Source: Ignavibacteriota bacterium
Lineage (GTDB): Bacteria; Bacteroidota; Ignavibacteria; Ignavibacteriales; Melioribacteraceae
Assembly (NCBI GenBank): GCA_016708125.1
Contig: JADJGF010000001.1
Location: 828,001-892,000, forward strand
Reading direction: 5' to 3'
DNA: 64,000 bases
The notes under the pieces are model-generated. The model made no database searches and was not told the DNA's origin. It saw only the letters and a program-made list of their open reading frames with translations. This document shows, piece after piece, positions 43,898-53,222 of this stretch. A program made the position numbers and the translations under genes. Every line of letters starts with the position of its first letter. The first letter of the stretch is position 1.

Positions 43898-44572
43898 CTA
43901 ATTAAACTGAATTGAAAAAGTTGTTCCTTTAGTTTTATTATTTTTAAATTCATACAAAGCTCCATGTTCTTCCAAAATAGCTTTGCAGACGCTTAAACCA
44001 AGTCCGGTACCATTTTCTTTGCTTGTATAAAATTCTTCAAAAATTTCATTTTTCTTTTCATCAAGTATTCCAAGACCTTCGTCAATTATATCAACATTTA
44101 CTTTGCCATTTTTTTGATATGAATTTATAATTACACATGAATTGTTTTGGCTTGCCTCAATAGAATTAGAAATAATATTCACAAACACTTGTAAAATTTT
44201 TGTTTCGCTTACTTTAACTTTAGCTAAGTTATCAACTAAATTTAATCGGATGGAAATATTTTTTTTATTTGCGCTGCCTTTTGTAATATGGATTGATTTT
44301 TGCAGAATATCGTTTACGCAATAATAGTTAAAGTCGTCTTTTGATTTGCGCGAAAATTCGAGAGTAGTATAAATTAATTTATCAATCATATCCGCAGCTT
44401 CAAGCGAAGAATCAATACATTCAATAGTTTCTTGGTCAAATTTCTCATTGCTCATTTTAAGATATTCTAAGTTTAATTTGATGACGGAGAGCGGGTTCTT
44501 GATTTCGTGAGTTAGACTTGCTGCTAACTTACCAAGAATTTGAAGTTTGTTTTCATGAACATTAGTTGACAA
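43898..44572 (-). CDS. Soluble histidine kinase paired with the sigma-54 activator (FlrB/FleS type)
   Basis: 224 aa, with no membrane segment and almost no sensor domain. H box LAASLTHEIKNPLSVIKLNL with the phosphorylated His, N box FVNIISNSIEASQNN, G boxes DEGLGI and ENGTGLGLSVCKAI. The start is TTG at 44572 (AGG seven bases upstream); a stop lies farther up and no ATG is in frame. As in other flagellar FlrB/FleS pairs, assembly state may be the signal. Confidence 0.92.
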   Translation of the reverse strand: MSTNVHENKLQILGKLAASLTHEIKNPLSVIKLNLEYLKMSNEKFDQETIECIDSSLEAADMIDKLIYTTLEFSRKSKDDFNYYCVNDILQKSIHITKGSANKKNISIRLNLVDNLAKVKVSETKILQVFVNIISNSIEASQNNSCVIINSYQKNGKVNVDIIDEGLGILDEKKNEIFEEFYTSKENGTGLGLSVCKAILEEHGALYEFKNNKTKGTTFSIQFN

Positions 44573-44678
44573 GGTTAAACCTATTTGTTTCTTATTGAAA
44601 GAATTGACGAAATAAATTTAACTTTTTTTACAAATAAATGTATAGAATAGATGATAAGATTTTAGGCGAGTTTAAAAT

Positions 44679-44782
44679 GAAACTGTCTCAAATTTAATTT
44701 TTTGTTAAAATAGCTGCTAAACAAAAACTTCTGCTAATTTGTTTAAGTACTATTTACTAAAAATTAACTATGAGACAGCTTC
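44679..44782. repeat. Small element with 27-bp imperfect terminal inverted repeats (MITE-like)
   Basis: The left end GAAACTGTCTCAAATTTAAT and the right end, read on the other strand, GAAGCTGTCTCATAGTTAAT match at about 22 of 27 positions and face each other across about 50 bp of AT-rich DNA. The GCTGTCTCA end is common among insertion sequences. No transposase and no clear target duplication are seen. It ends seven bases before the flgM stop and lies upstream of the kinase gene. Confidence 0.55.
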
Positions 44783-44788
44783 GTTAAA

Positions 44789-45052
44789 TTATTTTTCTTC
44801 AGAAAACTTTTTGATTATTTCATCAGCAACTTTATTGATTACTTCATCCTTGTTATAATAACCGCTTTCAATTTTAGTTTTAACTTCCGTCATCAATTGA
44901 GCATCAATTCCTTCTGATTTAAGTTTTTTTGCCGCATCAGAAAGTTCAAGTTTGTCAGTTTTCTGCTGAGTTTGCCGACTCGAAGCTTGTTCTTGTTTTT
45001 TATACAGTTCAGTATAACGACTGTAATTATTTCCCACTCCTTTAATATCCAC
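44789..45052 (-). CDS. flgM: FlgM, anti-sigma-28 factor
   Basis: 87 aa. After a flexible polar N-terminus comes the FlgM core: TDKLELSDAAKKLKSEGIDA, then LMTEVKTKIESGYYNKDEVI and NKVADEIIKKF. FlgM binds FliA until the hook is complete and it is exported. It lies three bases downstream of the 110-aa gene and just before the MITE-like element. Confidence 0.92.
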   Translation of the reverse strand: MDIKGVGNNYSRYTELYKKQEQASSRQTQQKTDKLELSDAAKKLKSEGIDAQLMTEVKTKIESGYYNKDEVINKVADEIIKKFSEEK

Positions 45053-45055
45053 TTC

Positions 45056-45388
45056 TTACCTCTGATAATTTATTAATTTTTTCTTATTTACAGTTTTGGA
45101 TAATTCTTCACTAATATTTTTAATAATTTCTTTTTTCTCTTCTACAATACTATCGAATTTAGTTGAAATATGTTTAACCTCAGTGTGAATTCTATCACAA
45201 ACTGCCTTAAAATAATCTTCCGTTGAATTTTCCTTAATTTCCCGCTTTTTTCTATCAATTTGTTTTATGTATGAATTTACATTTTTTAATTTAATATCAA
45301 GATTATCATTTGTAATTGTATTTACTTCTTTTGTAATTAAATTAAGATAACTTCCTATTTCAACAAAATTATTATCGACATTTTTCAT
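45056..45388 (-). CDS. Unknown 110-aa coiled-coil protein between fliD and flgM
   Basis: 110 aa, helical and highly charged, with no membrane segment. One Cys occurs in VCDRIHTEVKHI. Its size, coiled coil and position behind fliD fit a flagellar export chaperone of FliT or FlgN style, but I see no diagnostic motif. Gaps of three bases on both sides support a real gene. Confidence 0.75.
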   Translation of the reverse strand: MKNVDNNFVEIGSYLNLITKEVNTITNDNLDIKLKNVNSYIKQIDRKKREIKENSTEDYFKAVCDRIHTEVKHISTKFDSIVEEKKEIIKNISEELSKTVNKKKLINYQR

Positions 45389-45391
45389 GAA

Positions 45392-46798
45392 TTAACCAAG
45401 TAATCCCAATATTGAAAGTGAACTTTGTGTTGAATAAATTTGCGATAATTGAAGCTGCATCTGTTCATATCTTTTTCTCAACACTTCTGCATTTGAATCT
45501 ATTTGTGTTTCTTTAAAACTAATTTTATCATTGAGATACGAAATTGAATTATCGTAATTATCAATAAGATTTGAAATTACTCCTTCAGTACTTACATATG
45601 TTTCCACCATATCATAAAGTTTATTTGCAATTCCTTTATCAGAATTAAATAAATCTGCAACTTGATCCGGATTGGCTTCCAAAGCCTCTGTTAGCAGATC
45701 ATCATCTTCAATACTTAAACCTGATAATGGATCAAACTCAATTCCAATTTCTGAAAGAAAACTATAATTTCCATCTGAAATTCCATCAACTTTTTGATAT
45801 GAAATTGAACCAAAAGACTGCATCAATCCAATTGCTGTAGCATTACCAACAAAAATTCCTCTTTGTCCGTCTTCATCAGCATAATAATTGTTTTTCACAA
45901 AAGAATATGCCTCGTTGAAAGAACTTATTAAATCTTCAATATCTGATTTTGCTGCTTCCATATTATTTTTAACAATAACATTTACAGTCGGAATTCCAAC
46001 TTCCATCTCATTTTTAAGAGTTAGTGTAACTTCGGAAATCAAATCATCAATTGTATTGGAACCTCTTACAACTGTTACGCCATTTAGATTTAAAATAGCA
46101 TCCAAATCACTTTCTGATGTTGAATAACCTCCGGTTCCGTTATCTGAAAGTAAACTGCGCGTATTAAAACTTAAGCCAACCGTATCAAGCGCATTTCCAG
46201 TAACATCTTTAATTATTATTGCATTATCAGAACCGCTTTCCGTTGAAATAACGGATAATTTTGATTCACCATTTTTTGGCGAAAAAACAGAAGCAGAAAC
46301 AGCATCGCCCAATGCTTCATTTATTGCATCTGCAATAATCTGCATTAGTTCTTCTTTTGTTTCAGCACCTTCTAATTCAACATCTATAATTTGATCGTAA
46401 TCTCCGCTTGCTACTTGAAACGAATATGTACCGGCAGACAATCCGGCTAAATCGCTTGAGTTTACAGTATCGGACATTACTCTATCGTTTTTAGCTAATT
46501 GATTAACTCTTATGTTGTAAGAGCTTAATGCCGCAGTAGAGTTTGCGGTTGCCGAAAAATATTCATCGGAACTAAGTTCTGTTGTTTTTCCGGTAAAACT
46601 TCCGCCCGCGTTTACATCTTTCAAATCCGTAAGTAAAGATTTAAGAGAAACTAATTTAGTTTTTAAACTTCCCCAAGTGGATGATAAATCCGAAAATTTA
46701 GTTTTTCTCGCAAGTAACGGAGAAACTTTCTTAATGTATTCCGATTGCTTAGAATTGTTAATTAAGTTGTTAATTGATGATGTACTTAATATATCCAT
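45392..46798 (-). CDS. fliD: FliD, filament cap protein
   Basis: 468 aa. N-terminal part DILSTSSINNLINNSKQSEY, and FliD_N text LLARKTKFSDLSSTWGSLKT. The C-terminal domain has LSEIGIEFDPLSGLSIEDDD, LTEALEANPDQVADLFNSDK, and ends in a helix with LRKRYEQMQLQLSQI. It caps the filament and assists flagellin folding. Eleven bases after fliS. Confidence 0.95.
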   Translation of the reverse strand: MDILSTSSINNLINNSKQSEYIKKVSPLLARKTKFSDLSSTWGSLKTKLVSLKSLLTDLKDVNAGGSFTGKTTELSSDEYFSATANSTAALSSYNIRVNQLAKNDRVMSDTVNSSDLAGLSAGTYSFQVASGDYDQIIDVELEGAETKEELMQIIADAINEALGDAVSASVFSPKNGESKLSVISTESGSDNAIIIKDVTGNALDTVGLSFNTRSLLSDNGTGGYSTSESDLDAILNLNGVTVVRGSNTIDDLISEVTLTLKNEMEVGIPTVNVIVKNNMEAAKSDIEDLISSFNEAYSFVKNNYYADEDGQRGIFVGNATAIGLMQSFGSISYQKVDGISDGNYSFLSEIGIEFDPLSGLSIEDDDLLTEALEANPDQVADLFNSDKGIANKLYDMVETYVSTEGVISNLIDNYDNSISYLNDKISFKETQIDSNAEVLRKRYEQMQLQLSQIYSTQSSLSILGLLG

Positions 46799-46809
46799 CT
46801 TATAAACTC

Positions 46810-47163
46810 CTAGCCTTCCATACTAACAAACGCCTTAATCCATGTTTCACGTAATTCAGTCAGAATTTTAAATACAATATCATAATTTTTTTTTCTCATT
46901 TGATCCTGACAAAATTCATAAAGTCTTTTTAATCCCATTGATATTTCATTGGCTTCCACATTATCGAATCTTAAGGCATTTATTAACTCTGCTAAAGCTT
47001 TATTTGTTTTTTCCAAATTTTCATTTTTACATTGAGCAATTGCAAAGTCATAAACTTTCAATAATAACTTTTGAGGAGAAGCATTCAAAATTTCATTAAC
47101 TAGATAGGCATTAGCCCTATTATTTGGATTATTTATTTTTAATGCAGCTGAGTAGTTATACAT
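46810..47163 (-). CDS. fliS: FliS, flagellin export chaperone
   Basis: 117 aa, the family length. It contains ANAYLVNEILNASPQKLLLK and VYDFAIAQCKNENLEKTNKA, and the late GLKRLYEFCQDQMRKKNYDI segment typical of FliS. It binds the C-terminus of flagellin before export. Only 23 bases lie between its ATG and the fliC terminator, so it is probably read through from fliC. Confidence 0.95.
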   Translation of the reverse strand: MYNYSAALKINNPNNRANAYLVNEILNASPQKLLLKVYDFAIAQCKNENLEKTNKALAELINALRFDNVEANEISMGLKRLYEFCQDQMRKKNYDIVFKILTELRETWIKAFVSMEG

Positions 47164-47185
47164 TAGTTATCCATATTAAATTATA

Positions 47186-47213
47186 AAAGCTCTCCTTTTT
47201 ATAGGAGAGCTTT
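47186..47213 (-). terminator. Terminator after fliC
   Basis: A perfect 11-bp stem (AAAGCTCTCCT/AGGAGAGCTTT) with a 6-base loop and a short T-rich tail on the minus strand. The tail is weak (TATAATTT), which may let some transcripts continue into fliS and fliD. Confidence 0.85.
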
Positions 47214-47231
47214 CTCGATTAAAGAAAATTA

Positions 47232-48119
47232 TTAACCAAATAATTGAAGTACTTGCTGTGGAGCAACGTTTAATTGAGCAAACATTGCTGAAGCAGCTTG
47301 TGATCCAATTTGTGATTTTGTTGCATTCAATGATTCAATAGCAACATCAGCATCGAATAATCTAGAATAAGCTGATTGAGAATTCAAAATAGCTGATGAT
47401 AAGAATTCTTGTTTTGCATTTAATCTTTGTGAATAGTTACCTATTGCACCTAAAGAAGCATCAACCGAATCTTCAAAAGCGTCTAAATCTAAATCATCGA
47501 TTGTATCAGAAGCTACGCCCTTTAGATCATCTAATGCACCGGCAACATCAGCAGATAATCCACTAACATTAGTTGTAAATGCTGTAGTAGCAGTTGAACC
47601 AACTAATGCATCACCACTTACGTTACCATAGTCAATTGCTATAGTATCAGTTGAAGCAACACCAGTTTGGAATGTAAATCCAGCTCCGGCACCATTTGCA
47701 ACTGATTGCAATAAACTTGTTTCGTTAAATTTGGTTGTTCCAAATGAAGCTGCCAATTCGTCTGCAATTGCTTGAATATCTTTAGCAATAGCTGCTTTAT
47801 CAGATGTTGGATTACTTGCATCAGCTATTTTTCCTCTGATTTGAGTAATCATATCTTTAACACTGATTAACTGGCTTTCAGCTGTAGCTAACATGTCTTG
47901 AGCAGAACCAACGTTACGTTGAGCAGATTGCATAATTGTTACTTTAGAATCCAATGATTTACCTACGTTGAATCCAGATGTATCATCAGCAACATTATTA
48001 ATTCTTCTTTGTGAAGCTAAACGCAATTGAGCTGTTTGTGACTGTGCATTTAACTTTGCTAGAGAATTATATGCTCTTAATGCACCAACGTTTGTGTTAA
48101 TTCTAAATGATTGTGACAT
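47232..48119 (-). CDS. fliC: Flagellin FliC
   Basis: 295 aa, short: mainly D0 and D1 domains with a small central region. N-terminus SQSFRINTNVGALRAYNSLA; RINNVADDTSGFNVGKSLDS is the flagellin signature; C-terminus DADVAIESLNATKSQIGSQA and LNVAPQQVLQLFG. The middle is rich in Ser and Thr, plausible O-glycosylation sites. The gene is downstream of a glycan cluster. AAGGAGG with 5-base spacing gives a strong ribosome site. Confidence 0.97.
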   Translation of the reverse strand: MSQSFRINTNVGALRAYNSLAKLNAQSQTAQLRLASQRRINNVADDTSGFNVGKSLDSKVTIMQSAQRNVGSAQDMLATAESQLISVKDMITQIRGKIADASNPTSDKAAIAKDIQAIADELAASFGTTKFNETSLLQSVANGAGAGFTFQTGVASTDTIAIDYGNVSGDALVGSTATTAFTTNVSGLSADVAGALDDLKGVASDTIDDLDLDAFEDSVDASLGAIGNYSQRLNAKQEFLSSAILNSQSAYSRLFDADVAIESLNATKSQIGSQAASAMFAQLNVAPQQVLQLFG

Positions 48120-48124
48120 TTAAA

Positions 48125-48191
48125 CCTCCTTGTTATTGATAATTTTATGGGCATCCTTGCCCACATTTTGTTTTTTCAACACTTGTTGAAA
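48125..48191 (-). promoter_or_regulatory. Structured fliC leader with CsrA-like hairpin and ribosome site
   Basis: Two hairpins precede the flagellin start. TTTCAAC/GTTGAAA (48174-48191) has a 4-base loop. TGGGCA/TGCCCA (48148-48163) displays AGGA in its loop, so the RNA reads GCAAGGATGC, close to the known CsrA target CARGGAUG. A second GGA is the ribosome site itself (ACAAGGAGG). The same pair of sites, one in a hairpin and one at the ribosome site, controls flagellin in Bacillus by CsrA. No csrA is in the window. Confidence 0.6.
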
Positions 48192-48223
48192 TTTTTGTTA
48201 GTTAATAATTTTCTTCTGGCATA

Positions 48224-48251
48224 CTATCGTAATACCAAAGTAAAAAGTTTA
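48224..48251 (-). promoter_or_regulatory. Sigma-28-type promoter of fliC
   Basis: Minus strand TAAACTTT (48251-48244), 12 bases, TACGATAG (48231-48224), close to TAAAGTTT-N11-GCCGATAA. A second example with the same spacer length precedes the 617-aa gene. The predicted start near 48217 leaves a leader of about 98 bases. Confidence 0.75.
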
Positions 48252-48304
48252 CAGTCTTAAGTAACTTTTTTTATTGAGATTTGGTTTTGTGATTATTAGC
48301 AAAT

Positions 48305-49813
48305 TTAATGCGAAGTTAATATTGGAGAGATTTTTTCCACTAAAATTTTAAATTTCTCTTTCGATAAAGCAGAAATTGATTCTGATAAATATTTGTTCTC
48401 TATAATAATTAATAAACTTTTTAACTTTTCTATTTCATTTGAATTAACATATATAGATGCTAAATAAAAAATTGCCGAATCTTCACAATCATTATTATTT
48501 AGTGAAGATTCAAGAATAATTTTAGCTTCATTAATTTGATTTATGTTTATTAAAAACGCTCCAAAATCATTTAAGTATTTTGAATTTTTAGAAAATCTAT
48601 CGTATATATTTGAATATAATTCTAACTTCAAATCATTATTCTTTATAAAATCAAAAATCTTCAAATAATTATTAATATTATTCTGATCAATAAAATAAGT
48701 CGAATTAATAATTTCATCTTTACAAAGTTCATTATTAATTATCTTATTTAAATATTTAGTTTCATCATTATTAATTTCATTTAATTTATTCAAAAAATAA
48801 TTCAGTGAATCTTGATCTTTAAATTGAAGTGAAATTATAATTCCTTCATAAATTATTTTTTTATCATCTGCAAAAATATCTTGCTCGCTTATTTTACTTA
48901 ATTTCAATTTACTTTTTGAATTATTCTCCAAAGCATTTTTACAAAATTTTATAGCTTTTTTATCAGTCATTTTTGCATAAACTTGCGCTGCAATAATATT
49001 TAATAATGACTGATTTGGATTTATTTCTACCCCTTTATCAATATAATTTTTCGCAGCAAACAAATTATTATTTCGCATTTCAAAATCAGCTAATTGTAAA
49101 TAGCAGACTTCCTTAAATTCATTTTTAAGTTTTGAATCTTCAAGAGCTTTTTTATAATATTTTATTGAATTTAAAGAATCTTCCAAAATTAAAAATGAGT
49201 TTGCAATTTGATAAGAAATGTAAGATGATTTATTTGAATTAAATTCTTCGAGAAGCAATTCCAAATTTCTTTTTGCTTTTATTTTAAGTTTATCTTTTGA
49301 AACATTATAACCAATATGATAAATTTTAATTTCAGAATTAATAATTTTGTAACCATTTTCTAAAAGCGAGTTTTCAATCTGCTCATGAACTTTGCCGGAA
49401 AATTTTAATGATTTATTATGTCTGAATAATCTAGTGTATTTCATCGATTGCGAAATACCTTTTTGATCATCCAGACTAATAACCGAACTTTTTACTCCTA
49501 AATTTTCATTTGATGAAATTATTTTTTTTAGTTCATTGATTGAATTATTTGATAAACGTTCATCTGCATCTAAGTAAAGAATCCAATCGCAAGTTGATTT
49601 TGAAAGCGCAAAATTTCTTGCTGCCGAAAAATTATTTATCCAGTTAAAGTGAAATATTTTTGAACTAAATTGTTTGGCAATTTCTAATGTTTTATCCGTA
49701 GAACCGGTATCAACAATTACAATTTCATCAACTAAATCTTTTACAGATTCTAAGCATTCACGAAGATATTTTTCTTCGTTTTTAACAATCATACTTAACG
49801 AAATTGTTGACAT
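48305..49813 (-). CDS. Family 2 glycosyltransferase with TPR-like C-terminal region
   Basis: 502 aa. Residues about 3-230 are a GT2 domain: SMIVKNEEKYLRECLESVKD, IVIVDTGSTDKTLEIA and the metal-binding DADE in WILYLDADERLS. The rest is helical with TPR-like units (KEVCYLQLADFEMRNNNLFA, AKNYIDKGVEINPNQSLLNI). It is the last gene before flagellin, so it probably adds or extends a glycan on flagellin; target not proven. Its start shares a base with the previous gene. Confidence 0.9.
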   Translation of the reverse strand: MSTISLSMIVKNEEKYLRECLESVKDLVDEIVIVDTGSTDKTLEIAKQFSSKIFHFNWINNFSAARNFALSKSTCDWILYLDADERLSNNSINELKKIISSNENLGVKSSVISLDDQKGISQSMKYTRLFRHNKSLKFSGKVHEQIENSLLENGYKIINSEIKIYHIGYNVSKDKLKIKAKRNLELLLEEFNSNKSSYISYQIANSFLILEDSLNSIKYYKKALEDSKLKNEFKEVCYLQLADFEMRNNNLFAAKNYIDKGVEINPNQSLLNIIAAQVYAKMTDKKAIKFCKNALENNSKSKLKLSKISEQDIFADDKKIIYEGIIISLQFKDQDSLNYFLNKLNEINNDETKYLNKIINNELCKDEIINSTYFIDQNNINNYLKIFDFIKNNDLKLELYSNIYDRFSKNSKYLNDFGAFLININQINEAKIILESSLNNNDCEDSAIFYLASIYVNSNEIEKLKSLLIIIENKYLSESISALSKEKFKILVEKISPILTSH

Positions 49814-52170
49814 TAAATTTCCTTATCAAAAATATTTTCAATCAAAAGAGAATTATGATCAACCGATAAATTTAATTTTTGATTTACTTCTTCAAGTTTA
49901 ATTTTTGCATTTTGATTTTTAATATTATTTACCACAGCCCATTCCAGCATTGCTTTAGATTCTTCAAGCATTTCTGCTTTATTAAAAATTTCACCTAAAC
50001 CAAAACACGCAGTAGAAGAATTAGGATTTATTTCCAACTCTTTTTCAAACCAATTTTTCGCTTCTTCTAATTCATTATTTGATAAAGCTAAATTTCCCGC
50101 AATATTTATTAACACTTCTTTAGAAATATTTTCATAACCAATTCTATCAGATTGATCAAAATATTCAATTGATAGTTTAATATTTTCAATCGCAAAATCT
50201 ATTTCATTCTCATCAATATTTTGAAATGTTCTTTCGATGCTTTGTTTAAATAAATCTTTATAAATAGGAATTTTTATATTTCTATTTTTCCACAATTTAC
50301 CTTTCAGCCATATTTCTTCTGGATCAGCTCCCCATTTATCAATAAATTTCTGCTTATTTATTTTCAATCTTTCCGAATAATTGTTTTCACCGTTTGCTTT
50401 AAAACTTACCGAACCATAATGATGTATAAAAACATCTTTTGCAATTACTGTTTTATATCCGGCTAATTGTGCGCGCAGACAAAAATCATCATCCTCAAAA
50501 TTTCCCGGCGAAAATCTTTCATCCAAACCACCGATTTTTTCAATTACTTCTTTTTTAATTAATGTACATAAAAATGCAACGCGCGGAAATTCTTGAATTT
50601 GATTTTTATTTTCAATAGAAATTCTATTTGCATATTTATGCATTTCATCTATTGAATTATATTTTGCATTTTTATCAATTTGAACTCCGCTTACAAAATT
50701 GCTGATTGGTCCGACAATACCGATTTTATTATCTGAATCGGCAATTTCAATCATTCTATCCAACCAGTCTTTTGTAACAACAACATCATTATTAAGTAAA
50801 ACAACATAATTTCCGTTTGCTTCAAGAATTCCTTGATTTATTGCTTTGGGAAACCCAAGATTTTCTTCGTTAAAAATTACATTAACATTTTGATGTTGTT
50901 TCTTAAGTTTTGTAAGATATTCTTTTGTTCCGTCTGTTGAATTATTATCAATAATAATTAATTGATAATTCGAAGTATTCGCTTGAACTGATTCTATGAA
51001 TTCCTTTGTATATTTTAGCTGATTATACGTTAGTGCAATAATTGAAGTTATTTTATTAATATTATTTAAGTTACATAGTTTTTCATTTTTATTACTTTGT
51101 TTCTTACTGAAAACGGAAGAATCTGAGTTATCAATATTATCAATCTTTAAAACTTTGTTAAATACATTTAACCAATTTTTATAATTCTTATTTATTGTTC
51201 TGTTTTGATTCACGTAATTAAATACGTTATTCTTAATTCTATCAATTTCAGAAGGATTTTCAACCAAGTACGAAAGTTTATTAAACCAGCCATTACTGTT
51301 CTCGAGATTTACTAAAATGCCGTTTTCTAAATTTTTTACTGATCTTTTATATGGACCAAAATTAGAATAAACACCAGCAATTCCTGAAAAACCATATTCT
51401 AAAAATTTAATATCGCTTTTGGCCATATTGAATTTGTTGAATGATAATGGAGCTAAACCAATATCAAGATTTGCATGTTTTAAGAGTTCATAAAAATCTT
51501 TTAATGATGCTGCACCCGGAATAAATTCTACTTCTTTATATGAAATAAATTCAACTGGTAACATATTTATAAAAACTAATTTGATTTTTTTTTCATAATA
51601 TTTTTTTAATTGTAACAAAGCTGGAATAACTTGTTCAAAATCTTCTTGATGAGTTATAGTTCCGGCAAAACCAATTCTAATTTCATCATAATTTGCTTTT
51701 GCAATTTTTGGGGGGATAAATATATTTTCATCAATTTGATTTGGAATAACAGAAATATTTTCATTATAAGTTGAAAAATAATTCTTGAGATTTTGGGTTG
51801 AAACTGTTACATGATCTGATAACCAAATAAATTCTAATAACCCTCTTCTATTTACGGGATCTGAATATAAACTATATGCTGGGTTTCTTTCGGGAACTTC
51901 TAATAAATTATCATCTATTTCATATATAATTTTTGCACCTTTGGATTTTAATAATCTGATAAAGTCTAAGTATATTAGATTATTTATTCGTTGTATTATT
52001 ACTATATCCGGAACAAATTTAATTTTATATTCTTTTTCTTTTGTAATATCAACTATTTCAAAATCCACAAATCCATTCTTTCTCAAAAATGTTAATGGGC
52101 TGTTAAGTCGTATATCTGCTACAGCGCCGGAGTTATTTACTAAAGCTAAAATTTTTATTTTTTGTGACAT
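49813..52170 (-). CDS. Two-domain glycosyltransferase (GT-B-like plus GT2) with TPR tail
   Basis: 785 aa. Residues about 5-345 look like a GT-B fold (IKILALVNNSGAVADIRLNS, IRIGFAGTITHQEDFEQVIP and IKFLEYGFSGIAGVYSNFGP). Residues about 385-640 are a GT2 domain with TSIIALTYNQLKYTKEFIES, IIIDNNSTDGTKEYL and VVLLNNDVVVTKDWLDRMIE. A TPR-like pair ends the protein (about 690-785). One chain could add two successive sugars. Thirty bases after the methyltransferase gene. Confidence 0.9.
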   Translation of the reverse strand: MSQKIKILALVNNSGAVADIRLNSPLTFLRKNGFVDFEIVDITKEKEYKIKFVPDIVIIQRINNLIYLDFIRLLKSKGAKIIYEIDDNLLEVPERNPAYSLYSDPVNRRGLLEFIWLSDHVTVSTQNLKNYFSTYNENISVIPNQIDENIFIPPKIAKANYDEIRIGFAGTITHQEDFEQVIPALLQLKKYYEKKIKLVFINMLPVEFISYKEVEFIPGAASLKDFYELLKHANLDIGLAPLSFNKFNMAKSDIKFLEYGFSGIAGVYSNFGPYKRSVKNLENGILVNLENSNGWFNKLSYLVENPSEIDRIKNNVFNYVNQNRTINKNYKNWLNVFNKVLKIDNIDNSDSSVFSKKQSNKNEKLCNLNNINKITSIIALTYNQLKYTKEFIESVQANTSNYQLIIIDNNSTDGTKEYLTKLKKQHQNVNVIFNEENLGFPKAINQGILEANGNYVVLLNNDVVVTKDWLDRMIEIADSDNKIGIVGPISNFVSGVQIDKNAKYNSIDEMHKYANRISIENKNQIQEFPRVAFLCTLIKKEVIEKIGGLDERFSPGNFEDDDFCLRAQLAGYKTVIAKDVFIHHYGSVSFKANGENNYSERLKINKQKFIDKWGADPEEIWLKGKLWKNRNIKIPIYKDLFKQSIERTFQNIDENEIDFAIENIKLSIEYFDQSDRIGYENISKEVLINIAGNLALSNNELEEAKNWFEKELEINPNSSTACFGLGEIFNKAEMLEESKAMLEWAVVNNIKNQNAKIKLEEVNQKLNLSVDHNSLLIENIFDKEI

Positions 52171-52199
52171 ATTAATTCCAATACAAATTATATTAACTT

Positions 52200-53222
52200 T
52201 TAGTGTAAAACCTCGTTCAAAAACTTCAAATTATTTAATGCAATTTCATTGGTACTATCTTTATTAAGTACAGATTTTATAATTTCTTCTGCCTCAATAA
52301 ATTTCTGCTCCATTATTGAAATTACTGCAAGATCATTTTGTATTTCTAAATTTTCATTATTTTTTTTTAATTCATTTTGAAGAATTTTTTTTGCTTCGTC
52401 CAATTTTCCTTTTTCAATCAAAACTTCAGCTATATCAATTTGAGAAAGTTTTCTAAATATCATAATAAATTCAATACCATTTTGCGAATGTTCAACCAAT
52501 TCAATATTTAAATTAGTTTCATCAATCCATTTTAAAATTTGATCAAGAAAAGTATTATATTGCCAAACATGGAAATGAATATCACGATTTTCATCAAGAT
52601 GATTTTTTACATATAGTTCTAGTAAAGCTTCATCAGTAACTTTACTTACTATACGCCCAAATTCTTTATAGTGTTCAATTCTATGTTTTTCTGGTCCATT
52701 GTAATATTCGAATTTTAAATGTTCATATGGTGTAAGTTCTCTATCTTTATCAAAAGTATATCTTTTATCTGGCAATGCGTAAAAAATATATCCATTTTCT
52801 TTTACTACTCTAATATGATTTTCTATTGTTCTAAAAACATTTTCCGTGTGCTCAAGCATATGATTTGCAATTAAAAAATCATACGAGTTGGAAGGCAGAC
52901 TCGAAAGTTTTTCACCGTCTTCAATAACTGTAGGATATATACAATATTGCTCTTTAGTTTCTGGCATCCATCTTTTAAGAGTATCGATATCAACTTTATC
53001 TACATAATCTGCGCTGCATCCTTCTTTTAATGGCACGGGTGCGTGAAAAGCACCGATCTCTATTCCTCTTCCATTTAAATATTTTTCTGAAAGTACAATT
53101 CTCATATCTTGAATTGCATGCTGTGATCTTTTTACTTCCCTTACAAATTTATTATAATCATCCCTTAATTCAACTGAATTTTGCATGATTTGTTTATTAG
53201 GAACATAAACGTAATTTGTCAT
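52200..53222 (-). CDS. SAM-dependent methyltransferase with TPR-like tail
   Basis: 340 aa. A class I methyltransferase core lies at about 45-170: motif I NGRGIEIGAFHAPVPLKEG, and YDFLIANHMLEHTENVFRTI followed by VKENGYIFYALPD. Residues about 260-340 form TPR-like helices (EVLIEKGKLDEAKKILQNEL). In this cluster it may methylate a sugar. Overlaps the preceding glycosyltransferase by four bases. Confidence 0.85.
   Translation of the reverse strand: MTNYVYVPNKQIMQNSVELRDDYNKFVREVKRSQHAIQDMRIVLSEKYLNGRGIEIGAFHAPVPLKEGCSADYVDKVDIDTLKRWMPETKEQYCIYPTVIEDGEKLSSLPSNSYDFLIANHMLEHTENVFRTIENHIRVVKENGYIFYALPDKRYTFDKDRELTPYEHLKFEYYNGPEKHRIEHYKEFGRIVSKVTDEALLELYVKNHLDENRDIHFHVWQYNTFLDQILKWIDETNLNIELVEHSQNGIEFIMIFRKLSQIDIAEVLIEKGKLDEAKKILQNELKKNNENLEIQNDLAVISIMEQKFIEAEEIIKSVLNKDSTNEIALNNLKFLNEVLH

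Noticed and set aside
48286..48303. TTTGCTAATAATCACAAA upstream of fliC as a fifth palindrome
   Set aside because: Only the AT core is shared and fliC has a sigma-28 rather than sigma-54 element.
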